The notes under the pieces are model-generated. The model was not told where the DNA came from. It searched no databases and was given only the letters and a program-made list of their open reading frames with translations. Shown here in pieces: positions 51,455 to 59,240 of a stretch of DNA of 59,690 bases. Numbering within the stretch: position 1 is the stretch's first letter; the number at the start of each line of letters is the position of its first letter. The position numbers were made by a program, and so were the translations under genes. This DNA comes from Paenibacillus tianmuensis (GTDB lineage Bacteria; Bacillota; Bacilli; Paenibacillales; NBRC-103111): NCBI RefSeq assembly GCF_900100345.1, contig NZ_FMTT01000037.1, positions 1-59,690 of the forward strand, given 5' to 3'.

Positions 51455-51871
51455 CTACAGGAGGATCGGTTTATAGGCCAGCGCCTTGTCTACAATCTCC
51501 TCGGCCGACAAATCTTCGTCGCTCCAAAAAATATAATCGCTGATGCTCGGGTCCGCTACCGAACTTGTAATCATATCCAGCCAAATGTCCATTTCCCACT
51601 CTTCTCCCGAACACTGCATCAATTGTTCCACGAGCCCGATCAGCTCTTCTCTGCTCAAGTCGCCGGGCAGGACGGATCGGTGATGGAACAGTCTTTTGGC
51701 GACAAATTCGACGCTTTGGTCGGTATGCCTCAGCAGCTCTTCGACATCCGGATAGGTGACATTGGTCTTGAGCAGCTTCAGCTTTTCTTCGTACGGCTTC
51801 CCGGAATCGTGGGCATCCTGTATGTCCCGCACCCATTCGAAAATTTTCTCGTAAGACAAGGTTTGCTCCAT
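51455..51871 (-). CDS. Colicin E9-type bacteriocin immunity protein, tandem domain
   Basis: 138 residues from ATG 51869-51871. The C-terminal half, from LSREELIGLVEQLMQ through PSISDYIFWSDEDLSAEEIV to KALAYKPILL, is the E-type DNase immunity fold (helices I-IV with the conserved SDxIFW/SDLIYY block). The N-terminal half (EKIFEWVRDIQDAH, VTYPDVEELLRHTDQSVEFV) lines up with the same pattern and looks like a second, diverged copy. Such proteins bind and neutralise colicin-like nucleases. No toxin gene is adjacent. Confidence 0.65.
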   Translation of the reverse strand: MEQTLSYEKIFEWVRDIQDAHDSGKPYEEKLKLLKTNVTYPDVEELLRHTDQSVEFVAKRLFHHRSVLPGDLSREELIGLVEQLMQCSGEEWEMDIWLDMITSSVADPSISDYIFWSDEDLSAEEIVDKALAYKPILL

Positions 51872-51892
51872 TTCGTTCACGTCCTAAGCGAT

Positions 51893-52528
51893 TTAGATAT
51901 GAGAAGATGTTTGCCTTGCAGTCGATTTCCAATACGTCTTCGTTCCGTTGCATACAATGACCGCTTTGGAAGGGACTTGAATCCAGATCAGAATCCAATT
52001 CAAGATATCCAAAGAAGACGACAACGAGTTTAAGACGATCAAAAAAAGGATGAAAGGGGAGAGTGCCCCCAATAGGCCCAGCAGGACCGGAAGTATGATG
52101 GATATGACAATAAAGGGCAAAAGCGTAATGACGATATATCTCGTTTTGGATACTTGTTCCTCCGTATATACGTATCCCCCGAACAAGGTAATGCCGACAT
52201 ACGTGCTCTTCGTCGCGATAAAGTTCGGGATCAAGATGAAATGCAGCAGCTCATGAACCAAGAGCAGCGATACAATTCCCAATATACTTTTCAAGTCGAT
52301 CGTGATCGATATCGATTCAGACAAATAGTTTCGGAGAGGGACAGCCGAAAACATACTTACGATACCGACGGTCACGATGAGATTGATGATCATGAAAGGA
52401 ACGGACAGGATTAGAGCGCGCATAGGAGATTTGGGCTCCTTCAGCAAGGCCCAGCCGTTGCGGAGGAACTCCGCATGCATTTGTTTGTCGGTTTCCGGAA
52501 ATCGGTTCCGTATCTTCATGAATTTCAC
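51893..52528 (-). CDS. DUF3267 membrane metalloprotease-like protein
   Basis: 211 residues, four to five membrane helices. The motif HELLH in LLVHELLHFILIPNF (HExxH) marks the DUF3267 family, related in pattern to membrane zinc proteases. The start may be one of two ATG codons (MKFMKIRNRF). It lies between two immunity-like genes with very short gaps, so it is probably in the same operon. Its role there is unknown. Confidence 0.85.
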   Translation of the reverse strand: MKFMKIRNRFPETDKQMHAEFLRNGWALLKEPKSPMRALILSVPFMIINLIVTVGIVSMFSAVPLRNYLSESISITIDLKSILGIVSLLLVHELLHFILIPNFIATKSTYVGITLFGGYVYTEEQVSKTRYIVITLLPFIVISIILPVLLGLLGALSPFILFLIVLNSLSSSLDILNWILIWIQVPSKAVIVCNGTKTYWKSTARQTSSHI

Positions 52529-52533
52529 TCATT

Positions 52534-52920
52534 TCACTCGCTAAACGAATTTAAAATATCAAGCAGATTTTGACGCAAATCTTCCATTTCTTCATTCACG
52601 TACTCGTAGTGCCCGTTGATGCCCCGATGAATAATGGCGTTCATCGTCGGATGATGGTCCCGATCCGTCGCTTGGATCAGATCCTGGGCGAAAGCGGCGG
52701 CTTGATGCTCGCTGTATTGAAATGCGCGCATCAGCATCGCGATGGTCAGCGCGTGCGTCTGCGGCTGATCCAGATCATCCCGGACCGCAACCGCCATCAC
52801 GGCGCCGAAGCTGAAAGCAGCGATCAACTGCCGTTCGAGCTCGGTCGTTTCGGTAAAAGGAATCTCGATCAGATCGAACAGTCTGTCCGCGAATTCCGTA
52901 ATTTCATTGAGTTGTTCCAT
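52534..52920 (-). CDS. Imm48-like immunity protein
   Basis: 128 residues with GGATG upstream. The block LIAAFSFGAVMAVA, AFQYSEHQAAAFAQDLIQAT and PTMNAIIHRGINGHYEY resembles Imm48-family proteins of polymorphic toxin systems as I remember them; a profile search is needed. Cytoplasmic and helical. Five bases upstream of the DUF3267 gene. Confidence 0.6.
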   Translation of the reverse strand: MEQLNEITEFADRLFDLIEIPFTETTELERQLIAAFSFGAVMAVAVRDDLDQPQTHALTIAMLMRAFQYSEHQAAAFAQDLIQATDRDHHPTMNAIIHRGINGHYEYVNEEMEDLRQNLLDILNSFSE

Positions 52921-53206
52921 GGAGTGACATCCTTTCTTGCTGGCAAATTTTCAAGGTGGGCCGGCGATAGCGTTCCATCTTCCGGTATATACGTGATAAG
53001 ACGAGAAAAGGAAGCAAAGACGGCATGAAGGTTCGTGCCAGACCTTGTATCTTCTTCGCTGATGGTCGAATCGGGCGGCTTCCATTCCGGCAACCTCGCA
53101 TTATTCCAGTTTACGAAATTGGCGGGGCTTATGCCAGACTAGCCCGTACTTTTGTTCGTAGAAGCACATAGAATATACCATGTCCAACAAGAAAGGATGG
53201 TGTACT

Positions 53207-53461
53207 ATGTCAGCCATTCACGAACACTACCGCACCAGCAAGAAATATATTAACAAACGGGTACGAATCCTTACAACGAGCGGAGCCTCATACGAAGGGC
53301 GGATCGTCAAAGTAGACCGGAACCGCGTTTACCTGCGGACGGCCTCTGGCAGCCGCAATAAGGCTACCATTTCATTTCTTCCGTTTATCCTTCCACTCGT
53401 CTTGTTTGACCTGTTGGTCATCGTACTCATCGACAGACCTTTTAGAAGACCTTTTTGTTAG
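53207..53461 (+). CDS. Small LSM-like barrel protein, paralogue of 30436-30720
   Basis: 84 residues from ATG 53207 with AAAGGATGG upstream. The barrel part (NKRVRILTTSGASYEGRIVK, VDRNRVYLRTASG) and the block FILPLVLFDLLVIV match the protein at 30436, but the Gly/Phe repeat tail is replaced by a short basic end (DRPFRRPFC). Function unknown. 52921-53206 upstream contains only broken minus-strand reading frames. Confidence 0.65.
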   Translation: MSAIHEHYRTSKKYINKRVRILTTSGASYEGRIVKVDRNRVYLRTASGSRNKATISFLPFILPLVLFDLLVIVLIDRPFRRPFC

Positions 53462-53521
53462 CCGATGGAATCCCTCGCTCCGGGGGATTTTTTGTTTGTC
53501 CACGGCCCGGTTCCGGCAGAT

Positions 53522-53537
53522 TGTGATTTAGATCATA
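53522..53537. promoter_or_regulatory. Fnr-like site upstream of uspA
   Basis: TGTGA-TTTAGA-TCATA, one base from the Fnr/Crp consensus TGTGA-N6-TCACA, about 90 bases before the start. Confidence 0.5.
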
Positions 53538-53551
53538 TCTTTGGCCCCGTA

Positions 53552-53591
53552 TAGACGTTACCATAAAAGTGTAGACGTTACCATAAAAGTG
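53552..53591 (+). repeat. Tandem 20-bp repeat in the uspA leader
   Basis: Two exact adjacent copies of a 20-base unit beginning TAGACGTTACC (53552-53571 and 53572-53591), plus a partial third (TAAACG). Confidence 0.85.
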
Positions 53592-53619
53592 TAAACGATC
53601 CAAGGGGAGGTTTCCAATC

Positions 53620-54048
53620 ATGCCATTCCAAAAAGTGCTGGTTGCTTTTGACAGTTCCGAGCTGTCTGTTAAGGCTCTTCAGAAAGCGGTCGCTATTACT
53701 CAGGAAGATTCGGCGGAATTAATCGTCATTCATGTATATCAAACTCCGGTCTTCGCTTATGGCGGCGCCTTCGTATCCGTTCCGGCCAATCTCGATCCGG
53801 AGTACGAGGAACTGGCCCGCTCCGTACTGAAAGAAGCGGAAGGTTTGACTACCGGCGTATCCCGGGTGAAGCACGTGCTGCTGCAAGGCCAGCCGGCCGT
53901 TACGATTCTGGAGTATGTGGAAGAAAACGGCGCCGATCTTATTGTTATGGGAAGCCGGGGACTAAGCGGTCTTCGCGAGTTTGTCCTTGGCAGCGTCAGC
54001 CACAATGTCGTTCAGCATTCGAAAGTTCCGGTGCTCGTGATTAAGTAA
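53620..54048 (+). CDS. Universal stress protein UspA family
   Basis: 142 residues with GGGGAGG upstream. Rossmann-like Usp fold: KVLVAFDSSELSVKAL at the N-terminus and the ATP-binding motif GSRGLSGLREFVLGSVSHNV (G-x2-G-x9-G-S). Binds ATP and protects cells under stress. Its leader carries an Fnr-like site and tandem repeats, so oxygen control is plausible. Confidence 0.93.
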   Translation: MPFQKVLVAFDSSELSVKALQKAVAITQEDSAELIVIHVYQTPVFAYGGAFVSVPANLDPEYEELARSVLKEAEGLTTGVSRVKHVLLQGQPAVTILEYVEENGADLIVMGSRGLSGLREFVLGSVSHNVVQHSKVPVLVIK

Positions 54049-54064
54049 CGGCAGCGGGCAAGCC

Positions 54065-54087
54065 AAGCACCTTAGCGGGTGCTTTTT
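54065..54087 (+). terminator. Terminator of uspA
   Basis: AAGCACC-TTAGC-GGGTGCTT followed by TTT. Confidence 0.82.
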
Positions 54088-54177
54088 CTATTGGTGGCGG
54101 GGGGCGTGTCCAGCGTGTTATTCGAGAGGCGCAATATGATATAATTTGAGAATCAGACCGTGCTGAGGAGATGGAAC

Positions 54178-55113
54178 ATGAACTATTATGATACATCGGA
54201 TATGCTCAACAAACTTAAAATCGCTTATCAGGGCGACGGTGAAGCGATAGCGGCCATTCAAGCCTTAACGCTGCCATGCGCCGTCACACCCGATTATACG
54301 GTATTGATCGCCGTGCAGGAAAAACATGCGACGCAGGATGAAGACGGGCTGGTGAGAGTGCTGAATAAAGCACCGGAAGCGGGCGGCGGGCGCAAGCAAG
54401 TGGCAGATATTTACCAGTGCGGTGAAGAAAGCTCATCCTGGTGCAGCGTGCCGATCCCGTTCCGTTTTGTCGTTCGCGAGGTGTGCTGCGAGGACGGAGT
54501 GTTCCGCTTCATTTCGGAAACCGGTGAAGCGGTAGCGGGCACGCCCGTTCAAATCAACCGGGCGATGCTGGACGTGTCCTATACGTTCAACGGTGTGCCT
54601 GAAAGCGATATCGAGCAATGCTTCCGGAACATTTCTGCGACGGTCGTCCCCCCTCGGCCTCCGAAGAAGACCGCCGCCGACAATCCGCCGATTCAGGACG
54701 ATGGTCTGGGGACGCTCACGTTCTATGAGCTCCTTCAGCAATTTGAGACAACCGTTTGGGCTAACGACCATTCTTTCGATCTGGTCATCCACATCGACAG
54801 CCGTGAGGAAGCGCTGGCCCTGCTGCCTGCCGTGCGCGGAATCATTGCCCGTCTTGAGGCGATCGATTCCAAAGCAAGAGCATTTGCCGCCGACGAACTG
54901 CTGGAGCTCAAAAACGATAACTGGCTAGTGGAAGATGAGGAGCCGGTGACGAAAAAGGATTTCGTGCAGCGCATGTCGATCGAGACGATCGCCTTTGACG
55001 AGGACGGAGCCTTTGAGATCTGGTTTGCCGACGGAGACCTGTTCTGGGGACACAGCATCATGGTGAGCATGAATTCCGAGGGCGAGCCCGAAGACGCCGG
55101 AATGCACGGTTGA
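54178..55113 (+). CDS. DUF2262 domain-containing protein
   Basis: 311 residues from ATG 54178 with GAGGAG upstream. The last 140 residues carry the DUF2262 pattern: FDLVIHIDSREEALALLPAV, FAADELLELKNDNWLVED, and AFEIWFADGDLFWGHSIMVS. The N-terminal 170 residues are a separate beta-rich domain with several Cys (CEDGVFRFISETG). DUF2262 proteins often lie in immunity and defence neighbourhoods, but their function is unproven. Followed after 29 bases by the HEAT protein gene. Confidence 0.8.
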   Translation: MNYYDTSDMLNKLKIAYQGDGEAIAAIQALTLPCAVTPDYTVLIAVQEKHATQDEDGLVRVLNKAPEAGGGRKQVADIYQCGEESSSWCSVPIPFRFVVREVCCEDGVFRFISETGEAVAGTPVQINRAMLDVSYTFNGVPESDIEQCFRNISATVVPPRPPKKTAADNPPIQDDGLGTLTFYELLQQFETTVWANDHSFDLVIHIDSREEALALLPAVRGIIARLEAIDSKARAFAADELLELKNDNWLVEDEEPVTKKDFVQRMSIETIAFDEDGAFEIWFADGDLFWGHSIMVSMNSEGEPEDAGMHG

Positions 55114-55142
55114 CTATATTTTTATAAAGCGAAAGGTGACCT

Positions 55143-55946
55143 ATGCCCGTATTTGTACATTTGACGCCGGAGCAATCGATCGCGAATATCGTTCGAAACG
55201 GCATCAAGCCGAGCGAGGTCCATGTGGCCGAGGTCGGAGACGGCGTCTTCTGCATGCCGGTGATTCACGATTTTTATGCATCGCATCAATGGCTCCGGGA
55301 GCTGAGACGGTTTAACAAAAAGAATATGACCGCCGTTTATTTCAAGCTGCGCGACGACGAGACTGTCTTGTTCGGCGATTATCACCAGAAGCACCGCCAG
55401 GGGAGCGCCGGGCAGGCCGTAAAAGCTTTTTTGAATCGGAAAGACCGGATGGGCTTTCAGGTGATCGTGCCGAGAAAAATTCTCAAGAACGAAATCTTGC
55501 GAACCAAAAAGCTGTCTCAAACGATCGGCTGGCGCTTTTATCCGAAGGCGAAAGGAACCAAGAGGTGCCTCTGTCCCGGGTGCCTGCGCGGCAGTGAAAT
55601 GAACGATAACAAGCTCATTTTGAGAAAGTATGAGGAACTGCTGTCCGAACTAAGACAAGCCGGGGAAAAAGGAATCCTGTCGATTCTGAGATCGATCTGG
55701 GTGCTGAAGATCGATCACGACCGACGGATCAAGGACTTTCGGCCGCTGCTGTTCCTGAAGGATTCGTCCAATCCGGACATCCTGATCGAGTTCGTTGCGG
55801 TGATCTCCAGGTTTCGAGGCCCCGAAATCGATGAGATTTTGCAGAAGCTGATGGAGCATCCTAACCCTCAAGTGCAAGCTGCGAGCGCGGAGGAATGGCT
55901 CCGAATCAAGGGAAGGGGGACTACGAATGAGCTTTACTGCCGATGA
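55143..55946 (+). CDS. HEAT-repeat protein with ADP-ribosyltransferase-like N-terminus
   Basis: 267 residues. The N-terminal 140 residues begin FVHLTPEQSIANIVRNGIKP and continue GVFCMPVIHDFYASHQWLRE and AVYFKLRDDETV; the HLT-x-n-I-xx-GI opening recalls ART-fold proteins (DarT, KptA), which is a weak inference. A Cys pair CLCPGC follows at about 142-147. Residues about 170-260 are helical HEAT-type repeats (FLKDSSNPDILIEFVAVISR, LMEHPNPQVQAASAEEWLRI). The last 20 bases overlap the next gene. Confidence 0.7.
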   Translation: MPVFVHLTPEQSIANIVRNGIKPSEVHVAEVGDGVFCMPVIHDFYASHQWLRELRRFNKKNMTAVYFKLRDDETVLFGDYHQKHRQGSAGQAVKAFLNRKDRMGFQVIVPRKILKNEILRTKKLSQTIGWRFYPKAKGTKRCLCPGCLRGSEMNDNKLILRKYEELLSELRQAGEKGILSILRSIWVLKIDHDRRIKDFRPLLFLKDSSNPDILIEFVAVISRFRGPEIDEILQKLMEHPNPQVQAASAEEWLRIKGRGTTNELYCR

Positions 55947-56163
55947 GGTTGCTGAGTGGATGCTGAATGAAGTGAAGTCCGCGGGCATTCTTTATCAAAG
56001 CGATGCCGTACGGCATATCTCCGCTCATTTTGGCGAAGCGTTTATTTATGTCAACGAGAACGGGAACGCGTCCATCGATAAGGAAGTGAAGAAGGCGTTC
56101 AAGAAGCTGCACAAGGGAAGGGTAGCTTGGGACCGGGACGCTTTCTTTTGGGGATGGACGTAG
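55927..56163 (+). CDS. DUF6953 family protein
   Basis: 78 residues. MSFTADEVAEWMLNEVKSAG, then GILYQSDAVRHISAHFGEAF, IYVNENGNASI and RVAWDRDAFFWGW match DUF6953, a small winged-helix-like family of unknown function. It overlaps the HEAT gene by 20 bases, so the two are translationally coupled. Confidence 0.8.
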   Translation: MSFTADEVAEWMLNEVKSAGILYQSDAVRHISAHFGEAFIYVNENGNASIDKEVKKAFKKLHKGRVAWDRDAFFWGWT

Positions 56164-56189
56164 GAGGAGCACATGCCGGAAACTCCGGA

Positions 56190-56229
56190 AGGAGGGCAGC
56201 TCTCGCTAAGAGAAGCAGCCCTCTTTTTT
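56190..56229. terminator. Terminator after the DUF6953 gene
   Basis: GGAGGGC ... GCCCTC followed by six T. Confidence 0.82.
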
Positions 56230-56351
56230 CTATGAAATCAGTTTAAGTCCGATGGCTGAGGCGAGGTCAGGCCGATGAACAAGATTCGCCTCCATTCCTT
56301 CGGCTCGCCAAAGGCGCACAGTCCGGCAGCCAGGAGAGTAACCCATGCCAT
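56230..56351 (-). pseudogene. Small multidrug resistance (SMR) pump gene, internally deleted and frameshifted
   Basis: Reading leftward from ATG 56349-56351: MAWVTLLAAGLC is an SMR N-terminus, joined directly to AFGEPKEWRRILFIGL, which belongs near the C-terminus; shifting one frame then gives ASAIGLKLIS and a stop, the normal end of such pumps. About 75 central codons are gone. It is divergent from the LysR gene. Confidence 0.7.
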
Positions 56352-56466
56352 CACGCCTCACCGCCTTTTGCCTTGATGCCATTGTAATTCAATATGGGTA
56401 TATCGTATAATGATCAATATTTATAAAAACATCATTATTTTTGATATCTAAACGGAGGGATGTCCG

Positions 56467-57321
56467 GTGGAATTGACGGATCTTAAAGTGTTTGCGGTCA
56501 TTGCTGAGGAGGGCAGCATATCCCGCGCCGCAGAACGGCTGGGCTACGTCCAATCGAATGTGACCGCGAGAATCCGGAAGCTGGAATCCGAGCTGGGGGT
56601 CCCGTTATTTCACCGGCATCCGAAAGGCGTTGTCCTGACGGAAAAAGGCGGCGCCTTTCGCGACTACGCCCTAACGATCTTGAATTTGTCCGAGGAAGCG
56701 GTGAGAGCGGTGCGGGAGACGGATTATCCGAGCGGCCCGCTGGCGATCGGGGTGGTGGAAACCGTAAATTGCCGTAATTTCATGAATGCTCTGGCGGATT
56801 TTCAAGCCCGGTATCCCGGCGTCTCTCTCTCGATCACGACCGGAACTTCCGCGGATTTGCTTGCCAAATTGCTGAATCATCAGCTCGACGGAACGTTCGT
56901 TACTGGCGAGATCGACTCGTCCAAGCTCGTTATCGAACATACGGCAAAAGACGAGCTTCGGCTGCTGACCCGGACGACCGGGGAGACGTACCCGGAGCTG
57001 GCCCATAAGAAATGGGCCGTTTTTCCGAAGGGCTGTCCGTTCCGGGCGGTTCTGGAAGCGTGGCTGCGCAGCGAAGGAATTCCTCTGGCCAATATGCTGG
57101 AAGTGAGCTCTCTGGAAACGCTTCTGAGCTGCGTACGTTCCGGACTCGCCGCTACGCTGCTGCCCCAATCCGTACTATCTGGCGAGTTCGAGGAGCTGGG
57201 AAGCTACCAGGTTCCGGAAGCGTTTCGCTATACGACTACAAGCTTTGTCCGCCGCAACGATGGATTTTCGAGCAAAGCTTGTGCCGCTTTTGTGGAGATG
57301 GTAAAGGTGAACGGGCTGTAA
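56467..57321 (+). CDS. LysR-family transcriptional regulator
   Basis: 284 residues from GTG 56467 with GGAGG 7 bases upstream. HTH: MELTDLKVFAVIAEEGSISR, then AERLGYVQSNVTARIRKLES. The effector domain has the usual two-lobe pattern (GPLAIGVVETVNCRNFMNAL). LysR regulators usually control a divergent gene; here the divergent gene is the collapsed SMR pump, so the regulator may be an orphan. The 56352-56466 gap is AT-rich with inverted ATATTTAT-like repeats that could hold its site. Confidence 0.9.
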   Translation: MELTDLKVFAVIAEEGSISRAAERLGYVQSNVTARIRKLESELGVPLFHRHPKGVVLTEKGGAFRDYALTILNLSEEAVRAVRETDYPSGPLAIGVVETVNCRNFMNALADFQARYPGVSLSITTGTSADLLAKLLNHQLDGTFVTGEIDSSKLVIEHTAKDELRLLTRTTGETYPELAHKKWAVFPKGCPFRAVLEAWLRSEGIPLANMLEVSSLETLLSCVRSGLAATLLPQSVLSGEFEELGSYQVPEAFRYTTTSFVRRNDGFSSKACAAFVEMVKVNGL

Positions 57322-57338
57322 TAGCCCTTCCTCTGCTT

Positions 57339-58154
57339 TTATTCAAACAGGTGCCGGTTTTCATAAACCGTTACTTCGCAGACCGGCTCAAAGCCCGATC
57401 GCTTATAAATATTAATGCCGTCCGGCGAAGCTTGGAGTACGCACCAGCCGGTGCGGTGCTTCCGGGCTTCTGCAAGCAGGAAGCTAAACATGGCCGACCC
57501 GAAGCCTCTTCCGCGGCATTCCTGCCTCGTGGCAATGTCGTAGATGCCGACGCTATCAGGAGCGAAAATCAGGCATCCCGTAGAAACGACGTCATCCTGA
57601 ACCGTTCCGATGTACAGCTTCATGGCGGAATGGTTCAGTAGAAGGGAGGCGGGCACCCTCTTATAATATAACCGAACGTTAGCGGCTTCCGCCGATTCGC
57701 CGAATAAAGAAGCCAGCACGTCCTCGTATTGTTCGATTTCCCGAGCAGACGCTACCTCCTTCAGCCTCAGCTCCGCCGGGCAAATCGTATCCGGCCGCAA
57801 AGCATCCAAGTCGGCATACATGGCGACATTCGTCTCCGCTTCGTTCAGCCCCAGGCTTCTTAACGTTTCAAACGTACAGCTATTGCGATCCTCCCACGAC
57901 CACAGCGCCATAGGGTATTGCTTCTTGTTGAAGTATTCAACAGTCTCTTCGATCAGACCGGTGTCCGACGGTTTCACCTGCTCCTTAAGCCACACCGAAT
58001 TATTAAACGTATCGGACGGCAGTCCGCTATCCACGCGAATAAAATCCGCCGTTTCGCGGACATTCATCTCACCGGAATCCTTCGCCAAGCAGGTGGATTT
58101 GGTTATAAAATTAGCCCGAACGAGATGGGCCATCCGTTTAAGGTCTGTTGTCAT
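57339..58154 (-). CDS. GNAT-family N-acetyltransferase
   Basis: 271 residues with GGAGG upstream. The C-terminal GNAT domain has the acetyl-CoA loop ATRQECRGRGFGSAMFSFLL and LQASPDGINIYKRSGFEPVC. The N-terminal 130 residues (ALWSWEDRNSCTFETLRSLG, NEAETNVAMYADLD) form a second, degenerate GNAT-like half. Substrate unknown. Convergent with the LysR gene, 17 bases apart. Confidence 0.88.
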   Translation of the reverse strand: MTTDLKRMAHLVRANFITKSTCLAKDSGEMNVRETADFIRVDSGLPSDTFNNSVWLKEQVKPSDTGLIEETVEYFNKKQYPMALWSWEDRNSCTFETLRSLGLNEAETNVAMYADLDALRPDTICPAELRLKEVASAREIEQYEDVLASLFGESAEAANVRLYYKRVPASLLLNHSAMKLYIGTVQDDVVSTGCLIFAPDSVGIYDIATRQECRGRGFGSAMFSFLLAEARKHRTGWCVLQASPDGINIYKRSGFEPVCEVTVYENRHLFE

Positions 58155-58205
58155 TGGAGTTCCTCCTTGCTAAGCATTTGCCTGGGAGGGCTGTGCGAGC
58201 CATCA

Positions 58206-58694
58206 TTATTGTACCATTTTTTCGGGTGCGAACACGACCAGTGGTCCGGTCATCAAATCTTCCAGGGCGCTGCCGTCGTTTAATGCATTGTTAATGGCGT
58301 TAAATTCCGAGCTTTGGAATAGGATGGTTTGAATTTTCTTGTTGTCGATTTCCCCGCTGAGCTTGTCTGCTACTACACTTTGAATGACCTTATAGACCCG
58401 GTTGTTGGAGAGTAAAGTTTGCTGCTGCGTGTCGTCAGGGAAAATCATGATCATGTCGTTCGTATATCGAACCTCTTTGACGATCATCCGGCAATAGGCC
58501 GATGGGATTAAGCAGTACAGCTCCCAAGCCAAATGCTCGTCCTTGGTGTATTGAGCGATCTTTTCGATGATTTCCTCGTGGCTTTTCGAGTCGGCATGTT
58601 CCATGATCTCGATCGCGTGTCGGATGGATTGGATAAGGTCGTTCTCTTGAGCCTGCGGCTGCGGGTTCTTTTTAAACAAATCAAAAATTCCCAC
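58206..58694 (-). CDS. Hypothetical protein, 162 residues
   Basis: From GTG 58692-58694 with GGGGAG 6 bases upstream. Begins GIFDLFKKNPQPQAQENDL, a motif common at the start of small cytoplasmic proteins in toxin-immunity neighbourhoods, followed by a helical domain (WELYCLIPSAYCRMIVKEVR) and a beta/alpha part. No family recognised. Confidence 0.7.
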   Translation of the reverse strand: MGIFDLFKKNPQPQAQENDLIQSIRHAIEIMEHADSKSHEEIIEKIAQYTKDEHLAWELYCLIPSAYCRMIVKEVRYTNDMIMIFPDDTQQQTLLSNNRVYKVIQSVVADKLSGEIDNKKIQTILFQSSEFNAINNALNDGSALEDLMTGPLVVFAPEKMVQ

Positions 58695-58815
58695 GGTAGC
58701 TCCCCCCACTTCAATAAAAGTTGTGTTAGTATTATATCGTCCAGATGGAGATTATTGTTAACGTTGGAATGTAGTCGATGAACGTGGAAAACCAGATATA
58801 GATAAGAGGTGTCAA

Positions 58816-59217
58816 ATGAAATCTAATTTACTAACTTTAGAATCGACAGAACTAGCAGATATCCCCCAAAACGTATTGCCATTTAGGCATGTGGTTTATC
58901 ATATCAAGGAACTTTTTATGACATTTTTGCCACCAATTGAAATCAATAATAGCAGTAAGGTTGAAATTTCTTTTGGACCGAGAGGCGATGAATCCATATT
59001 TGATGGGGTTTTGGGTGTTACAAATATTTTTATTGAAGATTTCAATTTTAATAACTTTTATAAATTAGATAAAAGTAAACAGGAAAAAGAAGTATTAAAA
59101 ATTATTGTAGATTCACTCTGTGAATTATCCCTAAGGAGAAACGAAGATACTTCAATCATTAATACAATCAAAATGGCAGCAAACAAGGTCATAGAGTCAG
59201 AGTTTAATTTAATTTGA
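58816..59217 (+). CDS. Hypothetical protein, AT-rich gene
   Basis: 133 residues. The gene is far more AT-rich than its neighbours (for example FIEDFNFNNFYKLDKSKQEK), which points to transfer. The N-terminal half is beta-rich (KVEISFGPRGDESIFDG) and the C-terminal half helical. Position between an unknown gene and an IS1595 element suggests an accessory or immunity role, but no family is recognised. Confidence 0.65.
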   Translation: MKSNLLTLESTELADIPQNVLPFRHVVYHIKELFMTFLPPIEINNSSKVEISFGPRGDESIFDGVLGVTNIFIEDFNFNNFYKLDKSKQEKEVLKIIVDSLCELSLRRNEDTSIINTIKMAANKVIESEFNLI

Positions 59218-59240
59218 ATATCAAGTTAGCTCCGCTTGGC

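Noticed and set aside
53552..53591. Start of a CRISPR array
   Set aside because: The two 20-base units are directly adjacent with no spacers and no cas genes are near; it is a simple tandem repeat.
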